A stretch of 64,000 nt of DNA from an uncultured Candidatus Saccharibacteria bacterium (GTDB lineage Bacteria; Patescibacteriota; Saccharimonadia; Saccharimonadales; Saccharimonadaceae). The notes under the pieces were generated by a model. That model searched no databases, had not been told where the DNA came from, and saw nothing but the letters and a program-made list of their open reading frames with translations. The position numbers and the translations under genes are program-made. Location: NCBI GenBank assembly GCA_947253945.1, contig CAMYAY010000003.1, forward strand, positions 1-64,000, read 5' to 3'. Of this stretch, positions 17,129 through 25,768 are shown piece by piece (position 1 is the stretch's first letter; every line of letters starts with the position of its first letter).

Positions 17129-18529
17129 ATGAGACAACATAAACAATCTAACACTAAAACCCTGTGGGGGGGGGTAATTCTTTGGCCTTTATTTTCACTT
17201 GCGGTAACCCCATTTATCTTTGCTACACCGGCTCACGCGGACAGCATCTCAATTAGTCTCGACTCTGCTGCCGTTACTCTGCAGCACAGTGGTGATTTAT
17301 ATAAGCACACTAGTAGTCTCCATGTACACAACAGTAATACTTACGGCTTTACGCTCAGCATGAGCGCCAGTCAGCCAAATTTGGTAAATAGTAAGGACTC
17401 CACTTATAAAATAAGCTCCGTTTCTGGCACCAACCAGCACCTTGCCGCCAACCAGTGGGGCTATGGCATGGGTAAGACGCCCACTGTATTTAGCTCAGTT
17501 TCTTCTGCGTCGCTGGCGGATATTACCAGTGACAACAAGGGCAGCTGTACTAGCGCCGATGATTGCACGTTTTATCTCACCCTTGGCGCTAATATTGACC
17601 CTAAGCGTTTGCCCGTGGGTAGCTACAGCACTAGCTTGACTTATACCGCTACCAGCAAGCCAGCGCCAGTCCAGCCATCTACGCCTTCGAGCGGTGGCGG
17701 GTCAAGTTCTGGTGGAACGAGCTCTGGCGGGTCGAGCTATGATTATTGGTGGTCTGTGTGTTATGACAAATACCCCGGTGGCGATGGATTGTCTACCGAT
17801 AAGCGGCTTTACTGCAAGAACCATTATGGTGACATGAGCGGTTATGTTCCTGATTGGAATTTTATATGTTATAAAGATTATTCCAGTGACCCCGACAAGA
17901 AGTCGTACTGCGCAGCTCATAACGGTAATATGAGCGGCTATTGGAACGAGGAATGCCATAAAAATTACTCTTATGATTCCGACAAAGAGTCGTACTGTAA
18001 AGCTCATGACGGTGATATGAGTGGATATCAGCCAGATTGGGGTTCGATATGTAGTAGTAGATATCCTGGTAATGACTCAGAGACCAATGACAAGTGGCTA
18101 TATTGCAATAGACATCAAGGTGACATGAGTGGATACAATGACTACTATTTGAATAAGATGTGTCGTGACAGATACCGTGGTAGTGATACTGACTCCTCTA
18201 ATAAGAGGAAGTATTGCGTACTCAACAATGGCAGTATGAGCGGTTATCTGGATTGGCTATGTAATGGGTGGTACCGTGGTGATGATGATAAGATATCATA
18301 CTGTAAGGCTCATGATAGCGACATGAGTGGATACGATGACTACTATTGGCGTAAGACGTGTGATGAAAGATACCCCGGCGATGAATTCCTTGATAATATG
18401 TATTGTTACCATCACCATGGTGACATGAGTGGTTTAGATGACTTAGTTCGGGAATGTCGTGAAAGATACCCCGGCGATGATAACGACTCCCATACTAAGC
18501 GGATGATGTGCGAGGTTGACGGAGCTTGA
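17129..18529 (+). CDS. Phase-variable secreted protein with Cys-rich GDMSGY repeats (phase ON, G9), 466 aa
   Basis: A short-type family member. MRQHKQSNTKTLWGGV reads through a G9 tract into the export helix (LFSLAVTPFIFATPAHA). The shared beta-domain follows (residues ~38-175; TYGFTLSMSASQPNLVNS, NQWGYGMGKT, GANIDPKRLPVG). After a Ser/Gly linker come seven full tandem repeats and a partial eighth of about 37 residues, of the form C-x4-YPG-D-x-DK-x-YC-x2-H-x-GDMSGY (residues ~205-466). Each unit has two Cys, suggesting one disulphide per repeat. The C-terminal lectin module is missing, but a frame-shifted copy of its last 45 codons lies directly downstream. The N-terminal half is nearly the same as 45396. 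Function unknown. Confidence 0.85.
   Translation: MRQHKQSNTKTLWGGVILWPLFSLAVTPFIFATPAHADSISISLDSAAVTLQHSGDLYKHTSSLHVHNSNTYGFTLSMSASQPNLVNSKDSTYKISSVSGTNQHLAANQWGYGMGKTPTVFSSVSSASLADITSDNKGSCTSADDCTFYLTLGANIDPKRLPVGSYSTSLTYTATSKPAPVQPSTPSSGGGSSSGGTSSGGSSYDYWWSVCYDKYPGGDGLSTDKRLYCKNHYGDMSGYVPDWNFICYKDYSSDPDKKSYCAAHNGNMSGYWNEECHKNYSYDSDKESYCKAHDGDMSGYQPDWGSICSSRYPGNDSETNDKWLYCNRHQGDMSGYNDYYLNKMCRDRYRGSDTDSSNKRKYCVLNNGSMSGYLDWLCNGWYRGDDDKISYCKAHDSDMSGYDDYYWRKTCDERYPGDEFLDNMYCYHHHGDMSGLDDLVRECRERYPGDDNDSHTKRMMCEVDGA
17166..17174 (+). repeat. Poly-G tract G9, ON frame
   Basis: Nine G: TGG GGG GGG GTA ATT. This continues into the signal peptide. Confidence 0.95.
17745..18526 (+). repeat. Tandem Cys-rich repeat array (about 110 bp units)
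   Basis: Seven full units and a truncated eighth encode the YC-x2-H-x-GDMSGY motif. Conserved DNA words are GGTGACATGAGTGG and AGATACCCCGG. Related shorter arrays lie in 44162 (about two units) and 45396 (three to four units). Confidence 0.85.
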
Positions 18530-18662
18530 TTGCTACTATCATCAGGGCGGCGGCTCTGTCTATAGTTCGAACACCGGCCTCTTCTATGCTGATGATAGCT
18601 ATGGTAACGACATCGGCTACAGTGCGTTTCGCGTTGCTCTCGTGCCCGTCTCCCAAGACTAG
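18528..18662 (+). pseudogene. Detached C-terminal variable-region fragment of a surface-family gene
   Basis: Frame 3 here encodes YYHQGGGSVYSSNTGLFYAD, continues to YSAFRVALVPVSQD and ends at TAG 18660-18662. This aligns with the WFERGG...AGLFYA...AFRVALAP ends of 6335 and 14097 and begins almost exactly where their variable regions begin. It is in a different frame from 17129, which stops at 18527-18529, and no start codon or full module precedes it. It is either a leftover from replacement of a lectin module by the Cys-rich array or a silent donor cassette. Confidence 0.75.
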
Positions 18663-18795
18663 ATTCCGTGCGGAGGCTCGCCTCTGCACTTCTCAGCCGA
18701 GACAAGAGGCGAGGCAGGGTAAGCATTTGCGCTACAACACACCACGCACCGCGCAGCGCAGCCCGCGTTTTCCACAACTTTTTAGCTCAAAGTAC

Positions 18796-18824
18796 TTGAA
18801 ATCACTAAGCGTATGCGTTATACT
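18796..18824 (+). promoter_or_regulatory. Promoter of sortase-ftsEX operon
   Basis: TTGAAA 18796-18801, 17-nt spacer, TATACT 18819-18824. The non-coding bases between the fragment ending at 18662 and this promoter show nothing else that I recognise. Confidence 0.65.
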
Positions 18825-18847
18825 TATTGCATAGTCTGGAGACAAAC

Positions 18848-18901
18848 ATGACTAAGGTTATATTAGGTGTAATATTTAAAATAGGAGACAAACATGAATA
18901 A
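18848..18901 (+). CDS. Possible 17-aa leader peptide overlapping the sortase start
   Basis: MTKVILGVIFKIGDKHE has its own GGAGAC ribosome site (18838-18843) and a stop overlapping the sortase ATG at 18894. The sequence before both ATGs is nearly duplicated (GGAGACAAACATG twice), so it may be a tandem duplication or a translational-coupling leader. Confidence 0.35.
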   Translation: MTKVILGVIFKIGDKHE

Positions 18902-21347
18902 TGGCGTAGTATCTGGCTCTGGCAGGCTAGATCCAAATGCCTCTGCTTTAGCAGCGGCGCGCCGTCGGTTGACTGGTGGGGACGACCAAAGACTAGACGG
19001 TAATGGCATCATCTATGATGTCGAACATCAATCACAAACTACAGAAAAGGAACGTATTTTGCGCACTTTGGCACAAATGGATGGTCGTTCCAGCGTGCGG
19101 AACAATGCCGCCGCGCACACACAAGCCGTAATGCGCCGTCGCGCCGCCGTACAACAGCGCGCGTTAAATGTTAATCACGTGGCGAATTCAGCCAGCTCGA
19201 CCAATCATGTAGGGCAGGTGAATGCTGCCGCTTTGCGCGCTGCTCAGCCAGAGCGACCAGCCGCCTCTGTTGCGCGCGCTACTAGCAGTGTTAATCACGC
19301 AGCTCAGCCGGCGCCTTCAGTGTACGCCGGTGTGCCACTGGTGCACCGCGCCGGTTTAGCACAGTCACGCCCATCCGCCCGCGTTGCCGAGTCAGCCGCG
19401 CCAGCCAAGGCTGCAGCCGAGACGCCAGATGTTATTAAAGCTGCGCTCCGCAAGCTCAACGCTGCTAGCGCCCATGATGCTAATTCTACCCGTGCTGCTG
19501 GCACTGTTAGTGCCACCCGCAACACTCAGGCTGCTACCACTGTAGCTGCCCATGCTAAGTCATCAGCTAGCGCCGTGCCAGCCGCCGCTAGCCGTGTTAC
19601 CTCAGTCAAGTCTCATACCGTTTCAACTGCTCAAGCCGCTCAGCGCGCCGCTTCAGTAGCTCCAGCCGCTTCAGCTAAAACCGCTGTTGTTGCGCCAGCC
19701 GCTCAGTTCCCAAAGATTAGTCAGCATCGCGGTCGCATCGCCGACACCGCGCCACTCGCATTGCGTTCCGTATTTGGTGCCGGTACTGCCGCTTATCCTG
19801 CCAGCTACCGCGTTGCCTCGACCGTTGCACCTGAGGCTAAGCCAGCCAAGGCTCAAGCTCAATCCGCTAAAGATACCCCAGTAGTTCAAGCCGCTCAGCC
19901 AGCCCAAGTAGCCCAAGTCGCTCAGCCGGTTGACGATTTCATGCCAGACTTTATCGACTTTGCTACCGAATCAGAAGCCAAGCCAGCCAAGGCTGCTACT
20001 CACACAGCAGAGGCGACTTCAGCCGCCAAGGCTACTAAGGTTAAGGCTACCCCAGAATCTACCGAAGCTCAATCAGCCGCCAAGGCCGCCGCTCAGCCAG
20101 CTGCCAAGTCAGCGGCTAAGCCAGCCAAGGCGAAGACTGAGGCCAAGAAGCCAGCCGTGACTGCCGCCAGCGACCCATTCGCTCCACTTAATCTCGGCCA
20201 CGAAACGCCAAAGTCGTCCGTAAAGGACAAGGCCAAGGCCAGCCTCGCCAAGGTGAAGCACGCTGCCAAGTCTGCTCGCAGCAAAGTGAAGCAGAGCACC
20301 AAGCACGCTGCTGCCAAGCTTAAGGCTATTAAGGTTGTTAAGCCGACCCTCAAGCGTGCCACCAAGGCGACCAAGCCGGTCGCGAAGGCTACTCGCGCTG
20401 CCCAGCCGGTTGCCCAAGCCGCCAGCCTCGCCACCTCAGTTGCCGCTGCCACAGCACAGCCGCAGCTCGCCATGGCTGCTGCCGCTACCACTGGTGCTAC
20501 CGGCGTAACGCGTGTCACCAACGCGGCCGCTCACGCTGCCCACAAGGCTGCCCCGAACATCACCAAGGCCGAGTCATTCAGTATTGCCAGTGACGGCGCC
20601 GCTGTCATCGCGCAGCCGAACTTCTTTGACCGTATCGTCAACACCAAGATTGCTTTCAGCTTTAAGTTCAATCGTGCGCGCACCATGATGATTGTTCGCT
20701 ATATCGCCATTGCCATCGTGCTCGGCGCTAGTGCCTACCTTGCGTGGGATACGTATAATACCAACCGTGGTGTTCAGAGTAGCTTCGAGAGCCCAGCGCA
20801 GGCCATGTCGATTGCCGGCGTCAACCCAGCCACGGCCGACCAGACCGCGGTGAGCAACAACGACCGTCAGGCTTACACTGTAGCCGCCGACTTGCCGCGC
20901 ATTATCAACATCCCAGCCATCAACGTCACCGCGCGCGTCCGCACCGTGGGTGTGAATAGCCGAGGCGATATCGATACGCCGAAGAACCTCAACGATACCG
21001 CATGGTATGATGGTTCATCCAAGCCAAATCAGGAGGGGCAGGTGTTCATCGATGGCCACACTTCATTCAGCCGCAACATCGCTGCCGCCTTCAACGACCT
21101 TAATAAAGTTCACGACGGCGACCAAATCTTTATCGAAACCGGCAACGGCGCTAAGTTCCGCTACCGTGTGACCGGCGTGGAGACGGTAGATGCCAACAAA
21201 GTCGACATGGGTAAGGTACTAAACACCCAAGACGGTGCCCATAAGGGCTTGACGCTGATGACTTGCACCGGCACCTTTAACTACCGCACGCAAACCGCCG
21301 ACAAACGCTTGATTGTTTACGCCGTGCAGGAGGAAGATAGGTCTTAA
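18894..21347 (+). CDS. Sortase with giant Ala/Lys-rich cytoplasmic N-terminal region, 817 aa
   Basis: The C-terminal part (~666-812) is a sortase transpeptidase domain: INIPAINVTARVRTVGV, then His722 in IDGHTSFSR, Cys791 in LMTCTGTFN and Arg805 in DKRLIVYAV, the catalytic triad. It would cleave sorting motifs such as the IAKTG of 4283 and attach them to the envelope. A membrane helix precedes it (about 596-620, MIVRYIAIAIVLGASAYLAW). The first ~590 residues are highly Ala-rich and then Ala/Lys-rich like histone H1 (KASLAKVKHAAKSARSKVKQ), which is very unusual for a sortase. The TAA overlaps the ftsE start (TAATG), so the three genes are one operon. ATG 18894 follows AGGAGA. Confidence 0.88.
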   Translation: MNNGVVSGSGRLDPNASALAAARRRLTGGDDQRLDGNGIIYDVEHQSQTTEKERILRTLAQMDGRSSVRNNAAAHTQAVMRRRAAVQQRALNVNHVANSASSTNHVGQVNAAALRAAQPERPAASVARATSSVNHAAQPAPSVYAGVPLVHRAGLAQSRPSARVAESAAPAKAAAETPDVIKAALRKLNAASAHDANSTRAAGTVSATRNTQAATTVAAHAKSSASAVPAAASRVTSVKSHTVSTAQAAQRAASVAPAASAKTAVVAPAAQFPKISQHRGRIADTAPLALRSVFGAGTAAYPASYRVASTVAPEAKPAKAQAQSAKDTPVVQAAQPAQVAQVAQPVDDFMPDFIDFATESEAKPAKAATHTAEATSAAKATKVKATPESTEAQSAAKAAAQPAAKSAAKPAKAKTEAKKPAVTAASDPFAPLNLGHETPKSSVKDKAKASLAKVKHAAKSARSKVKQSTKHAAAKLKAIKVVKPTLKRATKATKPVAKATRAAQPVAQAASLATSVAAATAQPQLAMAAAATTGATGVTRVTNAAAHAAHKAAPNITKAESFSIASDGAAVIAQPNFFDRIVNTKIAFSFKFNRARTMMIVRYIAIAIVLGASAYLAWDTYNTNRGVQSSFESPAQAMSIAGVNPATADQTAVSNNDRQAYTVAADLPRIINIPAINVTARVRTVGVNSRGDIDTPKNLNDTAWYDGSSKPNQEGQVFIDGHTSFSRNIAAAFNDLNKVHDGDQIFIETGNGAKFRYRVTGVETVDANKVDMGKVLNTQDGAHKGLTLMTCTGTFNYRTQTADKRLIVYAVQEEDRS

Positions 21348-22066
21348 TGGCTAGGTCAATGATTTTGCTGGACCGGGTGAGCAAGCGTTACGACGTGGGC
21401 TCGCCGCTGGCACTTGACCGAGCAAGCGTGAGCATTGCGCCGCGCGAGTTTGCGATTATTATTGGCGCGTCAGGGGCGGGCAAGTCGACCTTGCTGCGCA
21501 TGCTGACCCGCGAAGAGAAGCCCGACAGTGGTAAGGTGGTGGTTGGCGGCATCGATTACGACAGCCTTGACGACCGCGACATCCCGCTGCTGCGTCGCCG
21601 CATCGGCGTGATTTTTCAGGACTTCAAGCTCTTGCCGAACCGCACCGTGTTTGAGAATGTGGCGTTGTCGCTTGAGATTTCTGGCCACAGTAATAAAGAA
21701 ATAAAGGACAGCGTGCCACGCATGCTGGAGCTTGTCGGCCTCAGAGGCAAGGAGCACAAGTTCCCGCGCCAGCTTTCTGGTGGTGAGAAGCAGCGCGTGG
21801 CGATTGCTCGCGCTATGGTGCGCCAGCCAAAGATTTTGTTCGCCGACGAGCCGACCGGCAATCTTGACAGCAAGAACACGTGGGAGATTGTAAAGTTGTT
21901 AGTAAAGATTAACCGCTTTGGTACTACCGTGGTGCTGATCACGCATTCCGACGCCATTGTGCGCCGTCTCAACACTCGTACCATTAAGCTGAGTCATGGG
22001 CGGGTGGTGCTTGATGTGGAGCACGGCGGGGAAGTTGATCTCAAGAAGGAGCAAGAAGATGTCTGA
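21347..22066 (+). CDS. ftsE: Cell division ATP-binding protein FtsE, 239 aa
   Basis: ABC-type ATPase that drives FtsX to activate peptidoglycan hydrolases at the septum. Walker A GASGAGKST, signature LSGGEKQRVAIARA, Walker B ILFADEPTGNLD and the H-loop ITHSD are all intact. It starts on the last base of the sortase stop and overlaps ftsX by 8 nt. The secreted coiled-coil CHAP protein at 25769 is the likely extracellular partner. Confidence 0.95.
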   Translation: MARSMILLDRVSKRYDVGSPLALDRASVSIAPREFAIIIGASGAGKSTLLRMLTREEKPDSGKVVVGGIDYDSLDDRDIPLLRRRIGVIFQDFKLLPNRTVFENVALSLEISGHSNKEIKDSVPRMLELVGLRGKEHKFPRQLSGGEKQRVAIARAMVRQPKILFADEPTGNLDSKNTWEIVKLLVKINRFGTTVVLITHSDAIVRRLNTRTIKLSHGRVVLDVEHGGEVDLKKEQEDV

Positions 22067-23054
22067 CGCTACGAAGATTATTAAGAAGCGCTTGGTTAAC
22101 CCGCAGCGCCGCCGCACTTTGCTCACCATGCAGCGCGTCTTTAGTTACGGCGTGCGCAACTTTTCTCGTAACGCGTGGTTGACCGTGGCGGCCACCGTGG
22201 TGATGGTGATTACCCTCACCGTGGTGTTTATCACCGGAATCGCCAGTTCGGTACTTGAGGAGACCATTGAGGCGCAGAAGGCTAAGATGGATCTCTCGCT
22301 TTACATTAAGCCAGAGGCGAAGCGCACGGTGCTCGACCAGTTGGCGGAGTTGATTCGCCATCAGCCAAATGTGACCAATGTTTCGGTGTCGACTTCAGAG
22401 GCGGAGCATGATAAGTTTATTGAGAGCAATAAGACCAACCAGACTGTGTTGGAGGGCTTGCAAGTGGTGGCGGAGTCGGGCGTGAAGATGAATTTGCCGG
22501 CCGTGATCCACATTAAGCTAGACGACTACAGCAAGCGCGATGCGCTAGAGAAGTATGTGGCGCAGCAGGGGCTGTTTAAGGCGTGGGTCGACCACAGTAG
22601 TATGTCGGCGCGCGACATTGAGGCGCGGCAAAACACCATCAAGCAGCTCGCAGACATTATGAAGTACGCCAGCAAGGTGGGGCTGATTGTGGCGGCCATC
22701 TTCGTGGCGATTTCCGTGTTGATTATCTTTAACACCATCCGCATGACCATCTTTAGCCGCCGCGACGAGATTGCTATGATGCGCGCCATTGGGGCGGACA
22801 ACTATTTTATTCGCGGGCCGTTCCTCGTGGAGGCGGAGCTGTACGGCGTGATTGCCGGCGTGCTGACCGTGGCCGCGGGCTACCTACTCTTGCTCTATAT
22901 CTTGCCAAATATGCGTAATTACATCACCGTCGACCATACCGGAGCCATGTTCCGTCAGTGGTGGTGGCTAGTAATGCTTGGCATGATGGCAGCCGGTTGG
23001 CTGATTGGCAACATTTCCGCCCGCCTCGCCATCCACCGTTACATGAAGTGGTAG
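22059..23054 (+). CDS. ftsX: Cell division permease FtsX, 331 aa
   Basis: Membrane partner of FtsE. The N-terminal helix is VAATVVMVITLTVVFITG, a large extracellular loop follows (~60-210), then three helices (VGLIVAAIFVAISVLIIF; VIAGVLTVAAGYLLLLYIL; WWWLVMLGMMAAGWLIG). ATG 22059 is chosen because it follows AAGGAGC, gives the normal N-terminus (MSDATKIIKKRLVNPQRR) and overlaps ftsE by 8 nt. A terminator hairpin follows. Confidence 0.93.
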   Translation: MSDATKIIKKRLVNPQRRRTLLTMQRVFSYGVRNFSRNAWLTVAATVVMVITLTVVFITGIASSVLEETIEAQKAKMDLSLYIKPEAKRTVLDQLAELIRHQPNVTNVSVSTSEAEHDKFIESNKTNQTVLEGLQVVAESGVKMNLPAVIHIKLDDYSKRDALEKYVAQQGLFKAWVDHSSMSARDIEARQNTIKQLADIMKYASKVGLIVAAIFVAISVLIIFNTIRMTIFSRRDEIAMMRAIGADNYFIRGPFLVEAELYGVIAGVLTVAAGYLLLLYILPNMRNYITVDHTGAMFRQWWWLVMLGMMAAGWLIGNISARLAIHRYMKW

Positions 23055-23091
23055 GGGTCGACAAGCCTTTCTCAATTATTGTTGTTATACC

Positions 23092-23121
23092 AATAGCCGC
23101 CGCGCGCGGCTATTATTTTGT
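23092..23121 (+). terminator. Terminator of sortase-ftsEX operon
   Basis: AATAGCCGC (23092-23100) pairs with GCGGCTATT (23106-23114), followed by a T-rich run. Confidence 0.8.
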
Positions 23122-23198
23122 CTTTGTGGATCTGTTTATCTTACGCATGTATTGCAAATTGCGGCACATTTGCTACAATAAAAGCAGAAGGAGGACGT

Positions 23199-23501
23199 AT
23201 GGCATCAACTAAAACCGCAACCGTCAACGTTAGGATACAAGAGGACGTCAAGCAGCAAGCCGAACAAATTTTAAGCACTATTGGCGTGCCACGCGCTACG
23301 GCCATTGATATGTTTTATCGTCAAATTATTTTGCACCGAGGCATCCCATTTGAGCTAGCGTTGCCGCAAGGTTTGCCAGTGCAAGAAGACCTCAGTAAGG
23401 CAGAACTTGACCAATTGTTTGCCACTGGTTACGCGCAGGCTCGTGCCGGCGCCACTCAGCCCGCCGACGCCGTTTTTGCCTCACTTGAAAAGGGGCTTTA
23501 A
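23199..23501 (+). CDS. Orphan RelB/DinJ-family antitoxin, 100 aa
   Basis: A close paralogue of 16333 (TATVNVRIQEDVKQQAEQIL, GVPRATAIDMFYRQIIL). ATG 23199 follows AAGGAGG; a TACAAT box is at 23174-23179. The TAA overlaps an ATG exactly as in the intact pair, but the toxin that should follow is cut off after about six residues (see 23501-23572). It is therefore a solitary antitoxin. It may still neutralise the 16635 toxin or regulate its operon. Confidence 0.88.
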   Translation: MASTKTATVNVRIQEDVKQQAEQILSTIGVPRATAIDMFYRQIILHRGIPFELALPQGLPVQEDLSKAELDQLFATGYAQARAGATQPADAVFASLEKGL

Positions 23502-23572
23502 TGGCTGACTACAGAATTGGGCGATTTAGCGTGATTATTGCCACGGCATCGTGCTTGTGCTATACTAATTGA
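23501..23572 (+). pseudogene. Stub of RelE/ParE toxin gene, 23 codons
   Basis: ATG 23501 begins MADYRI, like MDEYKI of the intact toxin 16635, then departs (GRFSVIIATASCLCYTN, stop). The departure coincides with the start of a surface-family promoter (TTGCCA, 17 nt, TATACT at 23538-23566), so the toxin body was replaced by the incoming 23642 cassette. Confidence 0.65.
23538..23566 (+). promoter_or_regulatory. Surface-family promoter (copy for 23642)
   Basis: TTGCCA 23538-23543, 17 nt, TATACT 23561-23566, preceded by the family-like GTGCTTGTGC spacer end. Confidence 0.65.
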
Positions 23573-23641
23573 GTAAGAAAATTGTGCGAGAATTAGCTAC
23601 GAGAGCTAGCTAATAACCAGTTGACGAGAAGGAGGGTTTTA

Positions 23642-25678
23642 ATGAGCCGAAGTTATTTAGTGGCGCCGCGGGCGGCAATCTATACTGGAGCGGCGTTAGT
23701 AGCTGCGCTGGGATTATTTGCGATGCCGGCGCATGCGGCCGAGCCGACTAGTGCGACTAAGGCAATTAGCATTAATGTTGGCCCAGTAGTTAATTTGACG
23801 TCGCAAGGCGACTCTTATAAGGCGACGGCTAATATTACGGTGCGGGCGAGTGAATCAAATGGCTTTAGGCTGACTATGGCAGCGAGCGGGCAGGATTTGG
23901 TGAATGTAGCGAACGATAAGTATAAGATTACCGCTGTTAGTGAGGGCAAGCCGGCTAAATTATCGGCTAACCAATGGGGCTACGCGTTCAACCAAGCTGC
24001 GACTGAGTTTAGTCAAGTTCCTACGGCGGCCCATTCGTTGCAGCTTGCGAATACTCTACCGAACAACTTGGATGGTTGCGCTAGTATTAGCGAGTGCACA
24101 AAGTCGGTGACTTTTGCGGCGAATATTGACAATACCACTCTACCAGCTGGCCGTTACAGCACGCAGGTTGTTTATACTGTCACGCCAAAGCTGGCGCCGA
24201 AGCCACCAGTGGTGAGCAAGTCTATTTGCCGGGCGGGCGCCGCGGATAACAACTGTAAGGTTGACATCGACCCAGACATGGTGCCGGTTAAATACATTAG
24301 TAAGATTGACAAAAAAGGCCAAGAGACTGGTAAAGCCGAGCTGCTAAGTGTAGCCGACCCAGAAGCTGCCAATAGTGGCTGGTATGATTATGCCAACAAG
24401 CAGTGGGCGAACGCTGTGACGGTGAAGAAGGAGGCTTACGCGAAGTACAAGGGTAAGAGTGAGCCAATTGACCCAGCTGATGTTTTGGGCTACTGGGTGT
24501 ACATCCCGCGCTACGCTTATGAGGTAATGCGCCGTGACTATACTGATAAAATAGCTAAGGAACAGGATTTTAATATTCACTTTGAAAAGGCGACCGACCC
24601 GAAGCGCGTGCCAGCAGCTTGCGCGAGCGAGGGCAGTGACTACCGTACGGAATGTGGCTTGAATCGCGATTATATTGATGGTAAGCCAAGTAACCAAGGC
24701 ACTTGGGCGACCCACCCAGCATTTACCTTTGGTAAGAAGGAGCTGAACGGCATTTGGTTTGCGAAGTTTAACACTACTGGCAATCTCAAGCAGCCAACCG
24801 TTTTGCCAAATGTGCCACAGATTTCTGGCACGACCGAAGGTGTCGATAGTACTAACGCTCCGATGGAGTTTTATGCGGCGGCGAAGTCACTTGGAGTGGC
24901 TGATGCAGCTAATACAGCTGGTGGCACGCCGTTAGCCGTTCAGAATAGCCATAATTTGGCGCGCTATAGCTCGCGTATGGTTAACAATAAGGATTGGAGC
25001 GCTATGGCTTATCTCACGGCGAGCCAGTATGGCGCTGGCAATAAGGGCGGCAGAAAGACCGGCTCAACAACTTATCGTACTAAAAAATCTAAAGATAGAT
25101 ATAAACTATACCTTACTGGCTGCGGTAGAAGTTCGAGTGCTAAGAGGAATAATGATACAGATAAATTTGATACGAGTGCGATTTGCGGTGGTAGCGGTGC
25201 TGGTAAGGAGTATGATTATGACAATATAGGGCGGTTTACTAGTACAACCAAGACTGTTTCTGGTGTTTATGACACAGCTAGTGGCGACGCAAGAGCTTTT
25301 GTAGCGGCAGGATATAGCGACGACCTTGCACACGCCATGGGCGAGGCTAAGACTGATGTACGGTATGCCAACCTGTATAACTTTAGCGAATTCAAGCAAT
25401 GTACTTGGCTAACTTGTGGTGGCCAAGCGTTACATGAGGTTAACCTATATCACGATATAAAATCAGGTAACTCATCGAAAGAACGTACTGGCCAATGGCT
25501 GTCTAACGAAGGGAGTAAATTTGTTTCGGCCGATAAACCTTGGTTTAGCCGATATAGCCTCTTTGATGCAGACCCTGTAGCTGGTATGCCGACCAAGCCA
25601 GCTGACAATAAGAAAGACAAAGACGTCAGATATACGTATTCCTTCCGCGTCGTGCTGGGCGACTTTCGCCAGCAGTGA
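23642..25678 (+). CDS. Secreted FGE/C-type-lectin-like surface protein, no poly-G, 678 aa
   Basis: A long-type family member with ATG 23642 after AAGGAGG. The signal peptide (YTGAALVAALGLFAMPAHA) is followed by the shared beta-domain (NGFRLTMAASGQDLVN, NQWGYAFNQA, VTFAANIDNTTLPAG), then the module WVYIPRYAYEVMRRDY, GTWATHPAFTFG, IWFAKFNTTG and CGGQALHEV. It ends PWFSRYSLFDADP...YSFRVVLGDFRQQ. The terminal region is longer and lacks RGG...AGLFYA, so it does not look like a current DGR-type target. There is no homopolymer, so it is probably always expressed. Confidence 0.84.
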   Translation: MSRSYLVAPRAAIYTGAALVAALGLFAMPAHAAEPTSATKAISINVGPVVNLTSQGDSYKATANITVRASESNGFRLTMAASGQDLVNVANDKYKITAVSEGKPAKLSANQWGYAFNQAATEFSQVPTAAHSLQLANTLPNNLDGCASISECTKSVTFAANIDNTTLPAGRYSTQVVYTVTPKLAPKPPVVSKSICRAGAADNNCKVDIDPDMVPVKYISKIDKKGQETGKAELLSVADPEAANSGWYDYANKQWANAVTVKKEAYAKYKGKSEPIDPADVLGYWVYIPRYAYEVMRRDYTDKIAKEQDFNIHFEKATDPKRVPAACASEGSDYRTECGLNRDYIDGKPSNQGTWATHPAFTFGKKELNGIWFAKFNTTGNLKQPTVLPNVPQISGTTEGVDSTNAPMEFYAAAKSLGVADAANTAGGTPLAVQNSHNLARYSSRMVNNKDWSAMAYLTASQYGAGNKGGRKTGSTTYRTKKSKDRYKLYLTGCGRSSSAKRNNDTDKFDTSAICGGSGAGKEYDYDNIGRFTSTTKTVSGVYDTASGDARAFVAAGYSDDLAHAMGEAKTDVRYANLYNFSEFKQCTWLTCGGQALHEVNLYHDIKSGNSSKERTGQWLSNEGSKFVSADKPWFSRYSLFDADPVAGMPTKPADNKKDKDVRYTYSFRVVLGDFRQQ

Positions 25679-25768
25679 GCTACTGTTAAATTCGCCGCGA
25701 GACTATCATTAGCCCCTTGCGCAATTTGGCATAAGCGGTTATAATATAAATATTACGAAGGATAGGTT

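Noticed and set aside
17745..18526. CRISPR-like regular repeats
   Set aside because: The units are protein-coding, imperfect and contiguous without unique spacers; they encode the GDMSGY repeats.
18560..18580. GTTCGAAC resembling a tRNA T-loop
   Set aside because: There is no acceptor or anticodon stem around it, and it lies within the coding-derived lectin fragment. No tRNA was recognised in the window.
18585..18600. YADD motif, as in reverse transcriptases
   Set aside because: It belongs to GLFYADD in the detached lectin-module fragment. No other reverse-transcriptase motif or long frame surrounds it, so it is not the missing DGR enzyme.
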